Shown one piece after another: positions 33,281-41,130 of a DNA stretch of 64,000 bases; within the stretch, counting starts at the first letter, position 1; the number at the start of each line of letters is the position of its first letter. Position numbers and translations under genes: made by a program. This DNA is from CAYYJR01 sp964472305 (lineage in GTDB: Bacteria > Armatimonadota > Hebobacteria > CAIYQO01): the NCBI GenBank assembly GCA_964472305.1, contig CAYYJR010000006.1, positions 1 through 64,000 of the forward strand, given 5' to 3'. The notes beneath the pieces were generated by a model. That model made no database searches and was not told where the DNA came from. It saw only the letters and a list, made by a program, of their open reading frames with translations.

Positions 33281-34114
33281 ATGGCTTTGAAGAGTTATCG
33301 ACCAACTTCGCCGGGACGGCGGTTTATGACCACTGCCGACTTCAGCGAGTTGACGAAGAAGGAACCGGAAAAATCGTTAACCCGACCGTTGAAGAAGTCA
33401 GGTGGTCGCGATAATACCGGTCGCATCAGTAGCCGCTTTCGTGGCGGCGGCGCCAAGCGCGCGTACCGCATCATCGATTTTAAGCGACGTAAAGACGATG
33501 TGAACGCGACCGTGATCGCCCTAGAATACGATCCGAACCGTTCCGCCCGCATTGCGTTGCTGGAATACGCGGACGGTGAGCGCCGTTACATCCTCGCCCC
33601 GCTGGGCTTGAAGGTGGGGACGGTAATCGAGTCCGGGCCGAACGCCGACATCAAGCCGGGCAACGCCTTGCCGTTGAGCGCCATCCCGCTGGGCACCACC
33701 GTGCATGCCATTGAGCTGCATGAGGGCAAAGGCGCGCAGATGTGTCGCAGTGCCGGCACCTCAGCGCAGGTGATGGCGAAAGAAGGCAAGCGCGTGACCC
33801 TCACGCTGCCATCCGGCGAAATGCGCATGGTTTTCGCGGGGTGCCGCGCCACCATCGGCCAGGTCGGCAATATCGATCACGAGAACATCACGCTGGGCAA
33901 AGCCGGCCGCATGCGCCATAAAGGCCGCCGCGGCCATGTGCTGGGCGTCGCCATGAACCCGGTCGACCATCCGCACGGCGGTGGCGAAGGCCACAGCCCG
34001 GTAGGCCGCAAGAAAGGTCCGTCCTCTCCGTGGGGTAAACCCGCGCTCGGCAAGAAAACTCGCCATAATAAGCGGACGGATAAGTTCATTGTGAAACGTC
34101 GCGGCAGCGCGTAA
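33281..34114 (+). CDS. rplB: 50S ribosomal protein L2
   Basis: 277 residues, normal. Binds 23S domain IV and supports the peptidyl-transferase centre. Motifs: SGGRDNTGRISSRFRGGG, YRIIDFKRRKDDV, and the essential C-terminal MNPVDHPHGGGEG with the conserved histidine. ATG 33281 has GGAGA about six bases upstream; an earlier in-frame start adds six residues. Confidence 0.97.
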   Translation: MALKSYRPTSPGRRFMTTADFSELTKKEPEKSLTRPLKKSGGRDNTGRISSRFRGGGAKRAYRIIDFKRRKDDVNATVIALEYDPNRSARIALLEYADGERRYILAPLGLKVGTVIESGPNADIKPGNALPLSAIPLGTTVHAIELHEGKGAQMCRSAGTSAQVMAKEGKRVTLTLPSGEMRMVFAGCRATIGQVGNIDHENITLGKAGRMRHKGRRGHVLGVAMNPVDHPHGGGEGHSPVGRKKGPSSPWGKPALGKKTRHNKRTDKFIVKRRGSA

Positions 34115-34152
34115 CACCGCACGGCCAGCCCCAGACGGGGTGGGAGGATACA

Positions 34153-34434
34153 ATGGGAAGATCACTGAAAAAGGGGCCGTTTGCTGACGAGCACCTGGTG
34201 AAGAAAATCGATGATATGAATCGGAAGGGCGAGCGGCGTATCATTAAGACCTGGTCGCGCCGGTCGACCGTGCTGCCTGAAATGATCGGCCATACGCTGG
34301 CCGTGCACGATGGCCGCAAGCACGTGCCGGTCTTCATCACCGAGAACATGGTGGGCCACAAGTTGGGCGAATTCGCCCCCACCCGCCTGTTCCGCGGCCA
34401 TGCCGGGAGCGAGAAATCGTCCAAGGTACGCTGA
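34153..34434 (+). CDS. rpsS: 30S ribosomal protein S19
   Basis: 93 residues, normal. Head protein contacting the A-site tRNA with S13. Recognised from RSLKKGPFADEHLVKKI, IKTWSRRSTVLPEMIGHT and KLGEFAPTRLFRGH. It is 38 bases after rplB, with GGGAGG upstream of the ATG. Confidence 0.97.
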   Translation: MGRSLKKGPFADEHLVKKIDDMNRKGERRIIKTWSRRSTVLPEMIGHTLAVHDGRKHVPVFITENMVGHKLGEFAPTRLFRGHAGSEKSSKVR

Positions 34435-34440
34435 TCTCCA

Positions 34441-34480
34441 CGCGGGATATCCCGCGAGACGGGCCCTGCCGTATGCAGGG
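34441..34480 (+). promoter_or_regulatory. Tandem hairpins between rpsS and rplV
   Basis: A perfect 16-base palindrome CGCGGGAT-ATCCCGCG (34441-34456) is followed by CCCTGC-CGTAT-GCAGGG (34464-34480). The second stem abuts the GGGGAGA that would act as ribosome-binding site for rplV at 34497, so folding could limit L22 translation. Confidence 0.5.
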
Positions 34481-34496
34481 GAGATAGGGCACTGCC

Positions 34497-34928
34497 ATGA
34501 GCAATAGCAGCTTACGAGGAAAACGGAAGAAGGCGCGGGTCGCACAGCGTCGCGCGGAAGGCATCGCCATCGCGGTGGCGCGGAATATCCGCATCGCCCC
34601 GCTGAAGGTCCGCCGCGTCGTCAATTTGATTCGCGGCAAGGACTATGAGGAAGCCGTGGCGATCCTCAACTTCACGCCGAACGCCGCGGCGGAGCCGATT
34701 CGCAAAGCCTTGCAATCGGCGGCCGCGAACGCGGACACTAATCTGGGGATCAAACAGGAGCGCCTGTTCGTGAAGACCTGTTTTGTGGATGCCGGCATGA
34801 GCTTTAAGCGCATGCATCCGACGACCATGGGACGGGCACGCATTATCCGCCGGCGCTCCAGTCATATTACGGTTCATGTGGCGGAACGACCGCGACCGCG
34901 CACCACTCGCGCGGGCGGAAATCTCTAG
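34497..34928 (+). CDS. rplV: 50S ribosomal protein L22
   Basis: 143 residues with a short basic N-terminal extension before the conserved ARNIRIAPLKVRRVVNLIRG. The tunnel beta-hairpin region VDAGMSFKRMHPTTMGRARII is intact. The typical HITV strand and a basic tail close the protein. It precedes rpsC by nine bases. Macrolide-resistance changes map to this hairpin in other species; none is evident. Confidence 0.95.
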   Translation: MSNSSLRGKRKKARVAQRRAEGIAIAVARNIRIAPLKVRRVVNLIRGKDYEEAVAILNFTPNAAAEPIRKALQSAAANADTNLGIKQERLFVKTCFVDAGMSFKRMHPTTMGRARIIRRRSSHITVHVAERPRPRTTRAGGNL

Positions 34929-34937
34929 GAGCACAGC

Positions 34938-36035
34938 ATGGGGCAAAAGGTACATCCATACGGGTTTCGCTTGGGCGTAATACGCGACTGGCAAAGCCGC
35001 TGGTTCGCGGATAACGACTACAAAGAGTTCGCCATCGAGGACCACAAGATCCGCAAATATCTGCGTGGTCGTCTGCCTGGGTTGATGTCGGCCGGCGCAA
35101 CGCGCCGCGGCAGCGGCGGCGGAGGCGGCGGACGTAACGCCCGCGGCAACTCCCGCGGCATGGACGCCGGCGTGTCGCAGATCGAGATCGAGCGCATGGC
35201 CAACGTGATCAAGGTCACGATGCACACCGCGCGTCCGGGACTCATCATCGGACGCGGCGGGCGTGGGATCGACGATTTGCGCAATGAGCTGGAAAAGGTC
35301 ACCCCGCGCAAAGTTCAGTTGAACGTGGTGGAGATCAAACAGCCGGAACTCGATGCGCAGTTGGTTTCCGAATCCATCGCCAACCAGATCGAGCGTCGCG
35401 TGTCCTTTAAACGCGCGGTGCGCCTGGCGATTGCCCGCACCATGCAGCGCGGCGGTAAAGGAATCAAAGTCATAGTGGCGGGACGGCTGGGCGGCGCGGA
35501 AATCGCGCGTAGCTATTCCGACAAAGATGGCAAGATCCCACTGCACACGCTGCGCGCGGATATCGATTACGGCGTAACCGAATCGCGCACTCAGTACGGC
35601 AATATCGGCGTGAAGGTCTGGATTTACCGTGGAGAGATTCTCCCCGGGACCGTCCAGCCGGCGCCCACCGCGGCCCGCCCGGCAACCGCTCGCCCCGCCC
35701 CGGCAGCGGCGCCTACCCTGGCTGCGGCGGCACCCGCCGCGCCAACCGCTGCCGCCACGGCAGCCGAGAAGAAGAAAGGCTGGCGGCGCGTACCGCGTGA
35801 TGAAGCCGCCGCACTGGCCGCGGTGAGTGAAACGGGCGATAGCCCGGAGGAATTTGTTCCGGCGATTGCCGGCGAAGATGGTCCGTTGCTGACTCCGGAC
35901 GCGACGTTGGACGAAACCCTGGTGGCCTCCACCGGTGTCGAAGTCACCGGCGAACCGGTGCGCGAGGCGCTTGAGGTGGCGGAAACCGCACCTACCGAGG
36001 CCGGGGAGTCGGACGCGACTGATGAGAACGCCTGA
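34938..36035 (+). CDS. rpsC: 30S ribosomal protein S3 with Gly-rich insertion and long C-terminal tail
   Basis: 365 residues against ~210-235 usually. mRNA-entry-channel protein. The N terminus GQKVHPYGFRLG, the KH-domain motif RPGLIIGRGGRGID and the C-domain GRLGGAEIAR / HTLRADIDYG are intact. Two additions stand out. About 30 residues of Arg/Gly-rich sequence (SGGGGGGRNARGNS) are inserted near 46-76, between RKYLRGRL and DAGVSQIEIER. After VKVWIYRGE (~232) a tail of ~125 residues begins Ala/Pro-rich and becomes strongly acidic. Both are in frame. The acidic tail might interact with the basic insertion or mRNA, which is conjecture. Confidence 0.95.
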   Translation: MGQKVHPYGFRLGVIRDWQSRWFADNDYKEFAIEDHKIRKYLRGRLPGLMSAGATRRGSGGGGGGRNARGNSRGMDAGVSQIEIERMANVIKVTMHTARPGLIIGRGGRGIDDLRNELEKVTPRKVQLNVVEIKQPELDAQLVSESIANQIERRVSFKRAVRLAIARTMQRGGKGIKVIVAGRLGGAEIARSYSDKDGKIPLHTLRADIDYGVTESRTQYGNIGVKVWIYRGEILPGTVQPAPTAARPATARPAPAAAPTLAAAAPAAPTAAATAAEKKKGWRRVPRDEAAALAAVSETGDSPEEFVPAIAGEDGPLLTPDATLDETLVASTGVEVTGEPVREALEVAETAPTEAGESDATDENA

Positions 36036-36062
36036 CATCCCGGTGAGTGAGGAGATAACGAC

Positions 36063-36494
36063 ATGTTAATGCCCGCAAGAACGAAATATCGCAAGATGCA
36101 TCGCGGCCGCATGACCGGGAAAGCCACCCGGGGCAACACCATCTCGATGGGCGAGTTCGGCCTGCAGGCGATGGAGCCTTGCTGGATGACGAACCGGCAG
36201 ATCGAGGCCGCGCGCGTTGCGATGACGCGCTACATCAAGCGCCAGGGCAAGGTGTGGATTCGCATCTTCCCGGATAAGAGCATTACCGCCAAGCCGGCGG
36301 AAACCCGCATGGGCTCCGGTAAAGGCGCCCCCGAATACTGGGTGGCGGTGATCAAGCCCGGACGCGTGCTGTTCGAAATGGGCGGCGTCCCGGAGAAGAT
36401 CGCGCGCGAAGCCATGCGCCTCGCCGCGCACAAGCTGCCAATCAAGACGAAATTCGTCAACCGTGAAATGACCGAGGGAGGGCAGGACCTGTGA
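36063..36494 (+). CDS. rplP: 50S ribosomal protein L16
   Basis: 143 residues, normal. Contacts A-site tRNA. Motifs: PARTKYRKMHRGRMTG, IEAARVAMTRYIKRQG, RMGSGKGAPEYWVAVIKPGR. ATG 36063 fits the GGAG upstream better than the ATG at 36069. Its stop overlaps the GTG start of rpmC by four bases. Confidence 0.96.
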   Translation: MLMPARTKYRKMHRGRMTGKATRGNTISMGEFGLQAMEPCWMTNRQIEAARVAMTRYIKRQGKVWIRIFPDKSITAKPAETRMGSGKGAPEYWVAVIKPGRVLFEMGGVPEKIAREAMRLAAHKLPIKTKFVNREMTEGGQDL

Positions 36495-36778
36495 AGCTGG
36501 AAGAACGTCGACGCATTCATGGCCTGACGAAAGAACAACTGCAGCACGAACTGGCTGAGGCCGAGCAGACATTGCTCAATCACCGGTTCGATGCGGGAAT
36601 GAAGCGATTGTCCAATCCGGCCGGCATTCACAATGCGCGCAAACGCATTGCCATGCTGATGACCCTGTTGCGCCAGCGCGAATTGTTGGAGCAATCCGGG
36701 TTCGCCACGATGGAAGAGTATAAAGCCTATCGGGTGGCCGAGCGCCGCGTCTATCGCGACCGCAAAACCGTTCGTTAG
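36491..36778 (+). CDS. rpmC: 50S ribosomal protein L29 with C-terminal extension
   Basis: 95 residues against ~65 usually. Two-helix tunnel-exit protein next to L23. The core (LTKEQLQHELAEAEQTLLNHRFD, NPAGIHNARKRIAMLMTLLRQRE) is complete by about residue 65. A ~30-residue charged tail (MEEYKAYRVAERRVYRDRK) follows. The start is GTG 36491, coupled to rplP. The extension lies near the L23 insertion in the ribosome, which makes the pair worth comparing. Confidence 0.93.
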   Translation: MKLEERRRIHGLTKEQLQHELAEAEQTLLNHRFDAGMKRLSNPAGIHNARKRIAMLMTLLRQRELLEQSGFATMEEYKAYRVAERRVYRDRKTVR

Positions 36779-36804
36779 CCAGCCGAGAATAGGGAGTAAC
36801 ACCA

Positions 36805-37071
36805 ATGGGAGAGAGCGTCACACGCAACAGCCGCAAAGTTCGCGAAGGTGTGGTGATCAGCGACAAGATGGATAAAACGGTCGTGGTGCAGGTACAGGAC
36901 CTGGTACAGCACCCGCTTTACCGCCGCATCCTCAAGCGCACCGCGACCTTCAAGGCCCACGACGAGCAGAATAGCTGCCGCGCCGGCGACAAAGTGCGCA
37001 TTATGGAAACGCGCCCGCTTAGCAAAGAGAAATGCTGGCGCGTGGTGGAGATCACCGAGAAGGCGAAATAG
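36805..37071 (+). CDS. rpsQ: 30S ribosomal protein S17
   Basis: 88 residues, normal. OB-fold protein binding 16S helix 11. Motifs: REGVVISDKMDKTVVVQVQ, HPLYRRILKRTATFKAHDE, RIMETRPLSKEKCWRVVEI. It is the usual last gene before rplN, but here fusA2 intervenes 62 bases later. Confidence 0.96.
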   Translation: MGESVTRNSRKVREGVVISDKMDKTVVVQVQDLVQHPLYRRILKRTATFKAHDEQNSCRAGDKVRIMETRPLSKEKCWRVVEITEKAK

Positions 37072-37133
37072 TACTCGTGGGTTGGTGGCCGTCTGCCCCG
37101 GAAAGCCTGGAGCATTAGTGGTAGGAGACACCG

Positions 37134-39218
37134 ATGAAAAGTTATGAGACTGACTCGATTCGCAATATTGCATTGATCGGACATGGGAGCGCCGGTAAGA
37201 CGACCCTGACCGAGGCGATGATGTACCAGACGGGCGTTGTTGGCCGGATGGGGCGTGTTGACGCCGGCACCACGTTGTCCGATACCGATGCCGATGAAAT
37301 CGCCCGTCAGATCTCGATCAACACCTCGCTGCTGCCTGTCCAGTATAACGGCGTGAAAATCAACGTGCTCGACACGCCCGGTTACGCGGACTTTCTCAGT
37401 GAAGTTGTCGGTGCCTTGTATGTGGCGGATGCCGCGCTGGTGGTGGTGGACGCGGTGAACGGCGTCGAAGTGCAGACCGAACGCTACTGGCGCATGGCCG
37501 AAGCGCGCGCGCTGCCGCGTCTCATTCTCATTAATAAAATGGATAAGGACCACGCTAACTTCGATAACGCGCTGGCATCGCTGAAGCAGCGGTTCGGCGC
37601 CCACGTCGTGGCGTTACACCTGCCTATCGGCGCACAATCCGAATTCCGCGGCATCATCGATCTGGTGCACATGAAGGCGTTGTTGGAGAGCGACGACAAC
37701 GCCGCACCGCGTGAAGCGGATATTCCCGCCGAACTGCAGGCGCGTGCCGCCGAGTTACGTGAAGCGGTGATCGAAGCAGCGGCGGAAGCCAACGACGACC
37801 TGACAATGAAATATTTGGAAGAGGGCGAACTGTCGGATGCCGAGATAATCAGCGGATTGCAGGAATCGATCCGCGCGGGCCGCGTCTTCCCGGTGGCCGT
37901 GGCTGCTGCCTATAAAAATTATGGCACCCTTCCCTTGCTTGATCTGCTGGTGAGCAGCGCGCCGTCGCCGTCGCAAATGCCGCCGGCCCATGCGCTGAAA
38001 GGCGAGCAGGAAATCGAGTTGACGGCCAATCCCGCCGGACCGTTGGTCGCGTATGCGTTCAAGACTACGGCCGACCCCTTCGCGGGTCGCATCACGTTCC
38101 TGCGTGTCTACTCCGGCACGCTGACATCCGGGAGTGAGGGATATAACACGGCGAAGGAAACGCGCGAGCGCATCGGCAACCTGTTCGTGTTGATCGGTAA
38201 ACAACAGGAAAGCATGGACAGCGCCAAGGCCGGCGATCTGGTGCAGGTGGCCAAGCTGCACGACACGGTGACGACCAATACCTTGTCGACGGCGGCGGAC
38301 CGCATTGCCCTCGCGGCGCCCAGTTATCCCGACCCGATGCTGAATTTCTCCATCGCACCGGTGAACAAGGGTGAGGAAGATAAGCTGGCGCAGGGCATGC
38401 ACCGCTTCATGGAAGAGGATCCAACCCTCCGCTTCGAGCAGGATGCGGAGACGCATGAAGCGATTATCGCCGGGATGGGTGAGCTGCAACTCGAAGTGAC
38501 TCGCGACCGGCTGAAGCGCAAATTTAACGTCGATACCGTACTCGGCAACCCGACGGTGGCCTATCGTGAGACGATTCGCCTTTCCGCGGATGGCCATGGG
38601 CGCCATAAAAAACAAACCGGCGGCGCCGGCCAGTTCGGCGACGTAAAGCTGAAACTCGAACCACTGGAGCGCGGCTCCGGCTTTGAATTCGTGGATGCGG
38701 TGGTGGGCGGTGTGGTACCGCGCCAATACATCCCGTCCGTGGAAAAAGGCGTACGTGAGACGATCAAGCGCGGTCCGCTTGCCGGGTATCCGGTGGTGGA
38801 CGTACGCGTGACCCTGTATGATGGCCAGTACCATCCGGTGGACTCGAAAGACATCGCCTTCCAGACGGCGGGTCGCCTGGGTTTCCTGGATGCGATGCCG
38901 AAGGCTCAGCCGGTGTTGCTGGAGCCGTATGTCGATGTCGAGATCACCGTGCCGGATGACTACATCGGCGACATTATCGGCGGCCTGTCCAGTAAGCGCG
39001 GTCGCGTGCAGGGTTCCGACTCGGCGGGTGGCGGGATGTCGGTGGTTAAAGGCCAGGTGCCGCAGGCCGAAATGTTCCAGTATTCCAACGAGCTGCGCGC
39101 ACTGACGCAGGGGCGGGGCAGCTTCACCATGACCTTCTCGCACTATGAAGAAGTGCCGCCGCAATTCGCCGACGCGATCATCGCTGAAGCAAAGAAGCGC
39201 AGTGAAGAAGAGAAGTAA
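37134..39218 (+). CDS. Second EF-G-like translational GTPase (EF-G2 type) inside the spc operon
   Basis: 694 residues with a full EF-G architecture (G domain, II, III, IV, V). The P-loop is GHGSAGKT (16-23), distinct from AHIDAGKT of the first copy. G3 reads DTPGYADF, so the usual catalytic His is Tyr84; G4 is NKMD (134-137). Domain IV shows YRETIRLS, KKQTGGAGQFGDVKL and GGVVPRQYIPS. Tyr at this position is, to my knowledge, a feature of the EF-G2 subgroup, which may hydrolyse GTP differently or act as a specialised factor. A good GGTAGGAGA precedes the ATG. It lies in the same direction between rpsQ and rplN, so it is co-transcribed with ribosomal proteins. No frameshift or decay. Confidence 0.92.
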   Translation: MKSYETDSIRNIALIGHGSAGKTTLTEAMMYQTGVVGRMGRVDAGTTLSDTDADEIARQISINTSLLPVQYNGVKINVLDTPGYADFLSEVVGALYVADAALVVVDAVNGVEVQTERYWRMAEARALPRLILINKMDKDHANFDNALASLKQRFGAHVVALHLPIGAQSEFRGIIDLVHMKALLESDDNAAPREADIPAELQARAAELREAVIEAAAEANDDLTMKYLEEGELSDAEIISGLQESIRAGRVFPVAVAAAYKNYGTLPLLDLLVSSAPSPSQMPPAHALKGEQEIELTANPAGPLVAYAFKTTADPFAGRITFLRVYSGTLTSGSEGYNTAKETRERIGNLFVLIGKQQESMDSAKAGDLVQVAKLHDTVTTNTLSTAADRIALAAPSYPDPMLNFSIAPVNKGEEDKLAQGMHRFMEEDPTLRFEQDAETHEAIIAGMGELQLEVTRDRLKRKFNVDTVLGNPTVAYRETIRLSADGHGRHKKQTGGAGQFGDVKLKLEPLERGSGFEFVDAVVGGVVPRQYIPSVEKGVRETIKRGPLAGYPVVDVRVTLYDGQYHPVDSKDIAFQTAGRLGFLDAMPKAQPVLLEPYVDVEITVPDDYIGDIIGGLSSKRGRVQGSDSAGGGMSVVKGQVPQAEMFQYSNELRALTQGRGSFTMTFSHYEEVPPQFADAIIAEAKKRSEEEK

Positions 39219-39251
39219 TCCGGCAGGATCCCTGCCCGTAAGGATAATACG

Positions 39252-39620
39252 ATGATTAAGCTGAGAACGCGATTGAACGTGGCCGATAATTCCGGCGCCC
39301 GTGTGGTGGAATGCATTCGTGTCTTGAAAGGTTCCACCGGCACGACGGCCCAGATCGGCGATACTATCGTCGTGGCGGTGAAGCAAGTCACCCCTGGCGC
39401 GGCGATCAAAAAAGGCGAGGTAGCCAAAGCGGTGGTGGTGCGCACCCGGCGTGAGTTGCGCCGACCCGATGGCTCCTACATCCGTTTCGACGATAACGCG
39501 GCCGTGTTGATTAATGACGCGAAGAATCCGCGCGGCACTCGTATCTTTGGCCCAGTGGCGCGTGAGTTACGCGACCGCGATTTCATGAAGATTGTCAGTC
39601 TGGCACCGGAGGTGCTGTAA
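39252..39620 (+). CDS. rplN: 50S ribosomal protein L14
   Basis: 122 residues, normal. Contacts 16S helix 14 in an intersubunit bridge. Motifs: MIKLRTRLNVADNSGAR, VVVAVKQVTPGAAIKKGEVAKAV and the closing FGPVARELRDRDFMKIVSLAPEVL segment. It begins 33 bases after fusA2. Confidence 0.97.
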   Translation: MIKLRTRLNVADNSGARVVECIRVLKGSTGTTAQIGDTIVVAVKQVTPGAAIKKGEVAKAVVVRTRRELRRPDGSYIRFDDNAAVLINDAKNPRGTRIFGPVARELRDRDFMKIVSLAPEVL

Positions 39621-39627
39621 GCGCTTG

Positions 39628-39646
39628 CTCGGAGAGGAATTCCGAG
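39628..39646 (+). repeat. Short hairpin after rplN
   Basis: CTCGGA (39628-39633) and TCCGAG (39641-39646) form a 6-base-pair stem with TATT following. It is too weak to be called an intrinsic terminator but lies just upstream of a new promoter. Confidence 0.35.
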
Positions 39647-39656
39647 TATTCGGGCC

Positions 39657-39685
39657 TTGACACTGCAGAGGAAAATACGTACAAT
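39657..39685 (+). promoter_or_regulatory. Internal sigma70 promoter before rplX
   Basis: TTGACA (39657-39662), 17-base spacer, TACAAT (39680-39685), close to consensus. It would give rplX and the rest of the spc-alpha genes an independent start downstream of fusA2 and rplN. Confidence 0.78.
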
Positions 39686-39748
39686 TACCGTTCGTGCGAC
39701 TCGGCGCGAACGATTGTCCGCGCGGGTCGCCGCGTGTTGGTGGGTGCT

Positions 39749-40159
39749 ATGAAGATTGTAAAAGGCGATACAGTATATCTGCGCTCCGGTAAGGATGTCG
39801 CAAACCAGAAGGGTCGCGGCGACCAGGGCGTGCGCGGAAAAGTGCTGCGCGTGCTGACCGATAAGGACAAGGTGGTGGTGGAAGGGTTGAACATGGTGAC
39901 TAAGCACCAGAAGCCCAGCCAGACCGCCGGTGCCGGCCAGGTGCAGCAAGGCGGCCGCATTAAGATGGAAGCCGCGCTTCCCGCGTGCCGCGTCATGCTG
40001 GTCTGCCCCACATGCGCCAAGCCGACGCGCGTCGGTGTGCGGATGCGTGAAGAAACCCGACAGACGCTGAACGGCGAGAAGACCGTGATGGTGCGCGAGC
40101 GCGTGTGCAAAAAGTGCGGCGAGATTATCCCGCGGCCGACCGATACGCGCTTGAGCTAG
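39749..40159 (+). CDS. rplX: 50S ribosomal protein L24, zinc-ribbon form
   Basis: 136 residues. The KOW-type N terminus KIVKGDTVYLRSGKD is followed by EGLNMVTKHQKPSQ. The C-terminal domain carries two cysteine pairs, CPTC and CKKC, making a zinc ribbon seen in many bacterial L24 proteins. About 15 extra residues sit before and inside this domain (GAGQVQQGG, ETRQTLNGEK). ATG 39749 is preceded only by a GGTGGG; five residues further upstream are possible. Confidence 0.93.
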   Translation: MKIVKGDTVYLRSGKDVANQKGRGDQGVRGKVLRVLTDKDKVVVEGLNMVTKHQKPSQTAGAGQVQQGGRIKMEAALPACRVMLVCPTCAKPTRVGVRMREETRQTLNGEKTVMVRERVCKKCGEIIPRPTDTRLS

Positions 40160-40228
40160 CAGGCATGACCGCCGCATGGCCCGATGACCGGGCGCAGGTG
40201 GAATGGTCGTGCGATGAAGGAGAAAATC

Positions 40229-40903
40229 GTGGCGAAACAGGATTCGAAAAAAGGCGCTGCCCCCGCGAAGGGGAAAGTCGGCGTGAAGCCCGGCGCGGGA
40301 CGCGGCAAAGAGGCGGCTCCAGGCGCACAGGCTTTCGGCGGTGTCGAAGAAAAAGGCGTTGCCCCTCGCTTGCGCGAGCGCTATCTGCAGGAAGTGGTGC
40401 CAGGCTTGAATGAGCAGTTCCACTTTGAGAACATCATGCAGGTCCCGCGCATCCTGAAGGTTAACGTGAATATGGGTGTCGGCGAAGCCCTGCAGGACAT
40501 CAAAACGCTGGATCACGCGGTACGCGAGATGGCGATCATTACCGGGCAGAAGCCACTGGTGACGAAAGCCAAGCGCTCTATTGCGGCATTCAAACTGCGC
40601 GAAGGCAATCCCATTGGCTGCAAGGTCACCCTGCGCGGCCTGCGCATGTGGGAATTCCTCGACCGGCTGTTTTCCGTTGCGCTGCCGCGTATTCGCGACT
40701 TCCAGGGACTGCCGACCAAATCGTTCGACGGGCGTGGCAACTACACGCTGGGTTTGCGCGATCAGACGATCTTCCCGGAGATCAACATCGATACGATCGA
40801 CCGGGTGCGCGGGATGGATATCACGATTGTGACGACTGCCCGCACCGACGAAGAAGCGCGGGCACTGCTCACCCGCCTGGGCTTGCCCCTGCGCAAGAGC
40901 TAA
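40229..40903 (+). CDS. rplE: 50S ribosomal protein L5 with basic N-terminal extension
   Basis: 224 residues from GTG 40229, against ~180 usually. 5S rRNA-binding protein. The core begins at APRLRERYLQEVVPGL and contains KVNVNMGVGEAL, KLREGNPIGCKVTLRG, SFDGRGNYTLGL. The first ~45 residues are Lys/Ala/Gly-rich (KKGAAPAKGKVGVKPG) and look disordered. GTG 40229 has AAGGAG six bases upstream; the ATG at 40214 overlaps that ribosome-binding site and is less likely. Confidence 0.94.
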   Translation: MAKQDSKKGAAPAKGKVGVKPGAGRGKEAAPGAQAFGGVEEKGVAPRLRERYLQEVVPGLNEQFHFENIMQVPRILKVNVNMGVGEALQDIKTLDHAVREMAIITGQKPLVTKAKRSIAAFKLREGNPIGCKVTLRGLRMWEFLDRLFSVALPRIRDFQGLPTKSFDGRGNYTLGLRDQTIFPEINIDTIDRVRGMDITIVTTARTDEEARALLTRLGLPLRKS

Positions 40904-40935
40904 GACCGCAGAGATTTAAAAGGGAGAAGTTGACC

Positions 40936-41121
40936 GTGGCCAAGACAGGCAAACTCGAGACGTGGAAAAAGAAACCCAAATTCGCTGTGCGCGCCTATAA
41001 TCGGTGCCATATCTGCGGACGGCCTCGCGCCTACTTTCGCAAGTTCGGCATGTGCCGAATTTGTTTACGGAGCTTCGCCCACCGTGGCCTGTTGCCGGGC
41101 GTGACCAAATCGAGCTGGTAG
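40936..41121 (+). CDS. rpsN: 30S ribosomal protein S14, zinc-binding type
   Basis: 61 residues, type Z. Both zinc pairs are present, CHIC and CRIC, around GRPRAYFRKFGM. The closing ICLRSFAHRGLLPGVTKSSW is family-typical. The start is GTG 40936 with AGGGAGAAG upstream. A single zinc-dependent copy is visible here. Confidence 0.96.
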   Translation: MAKTGKLETWKKKPKFAVRAYNRCHICGRPRAYFRKFGMCRICLRSFAHRGLLPGVTKSSW

Positions 41122-41130
41122 GAGGGCGAA

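Noticed and set aside
39749..40159. L24 zinc ribbon as a novelty
   Set aside because: Two cysteine pairs in L24 are common among bacteria, so only the extra loops are unusual.
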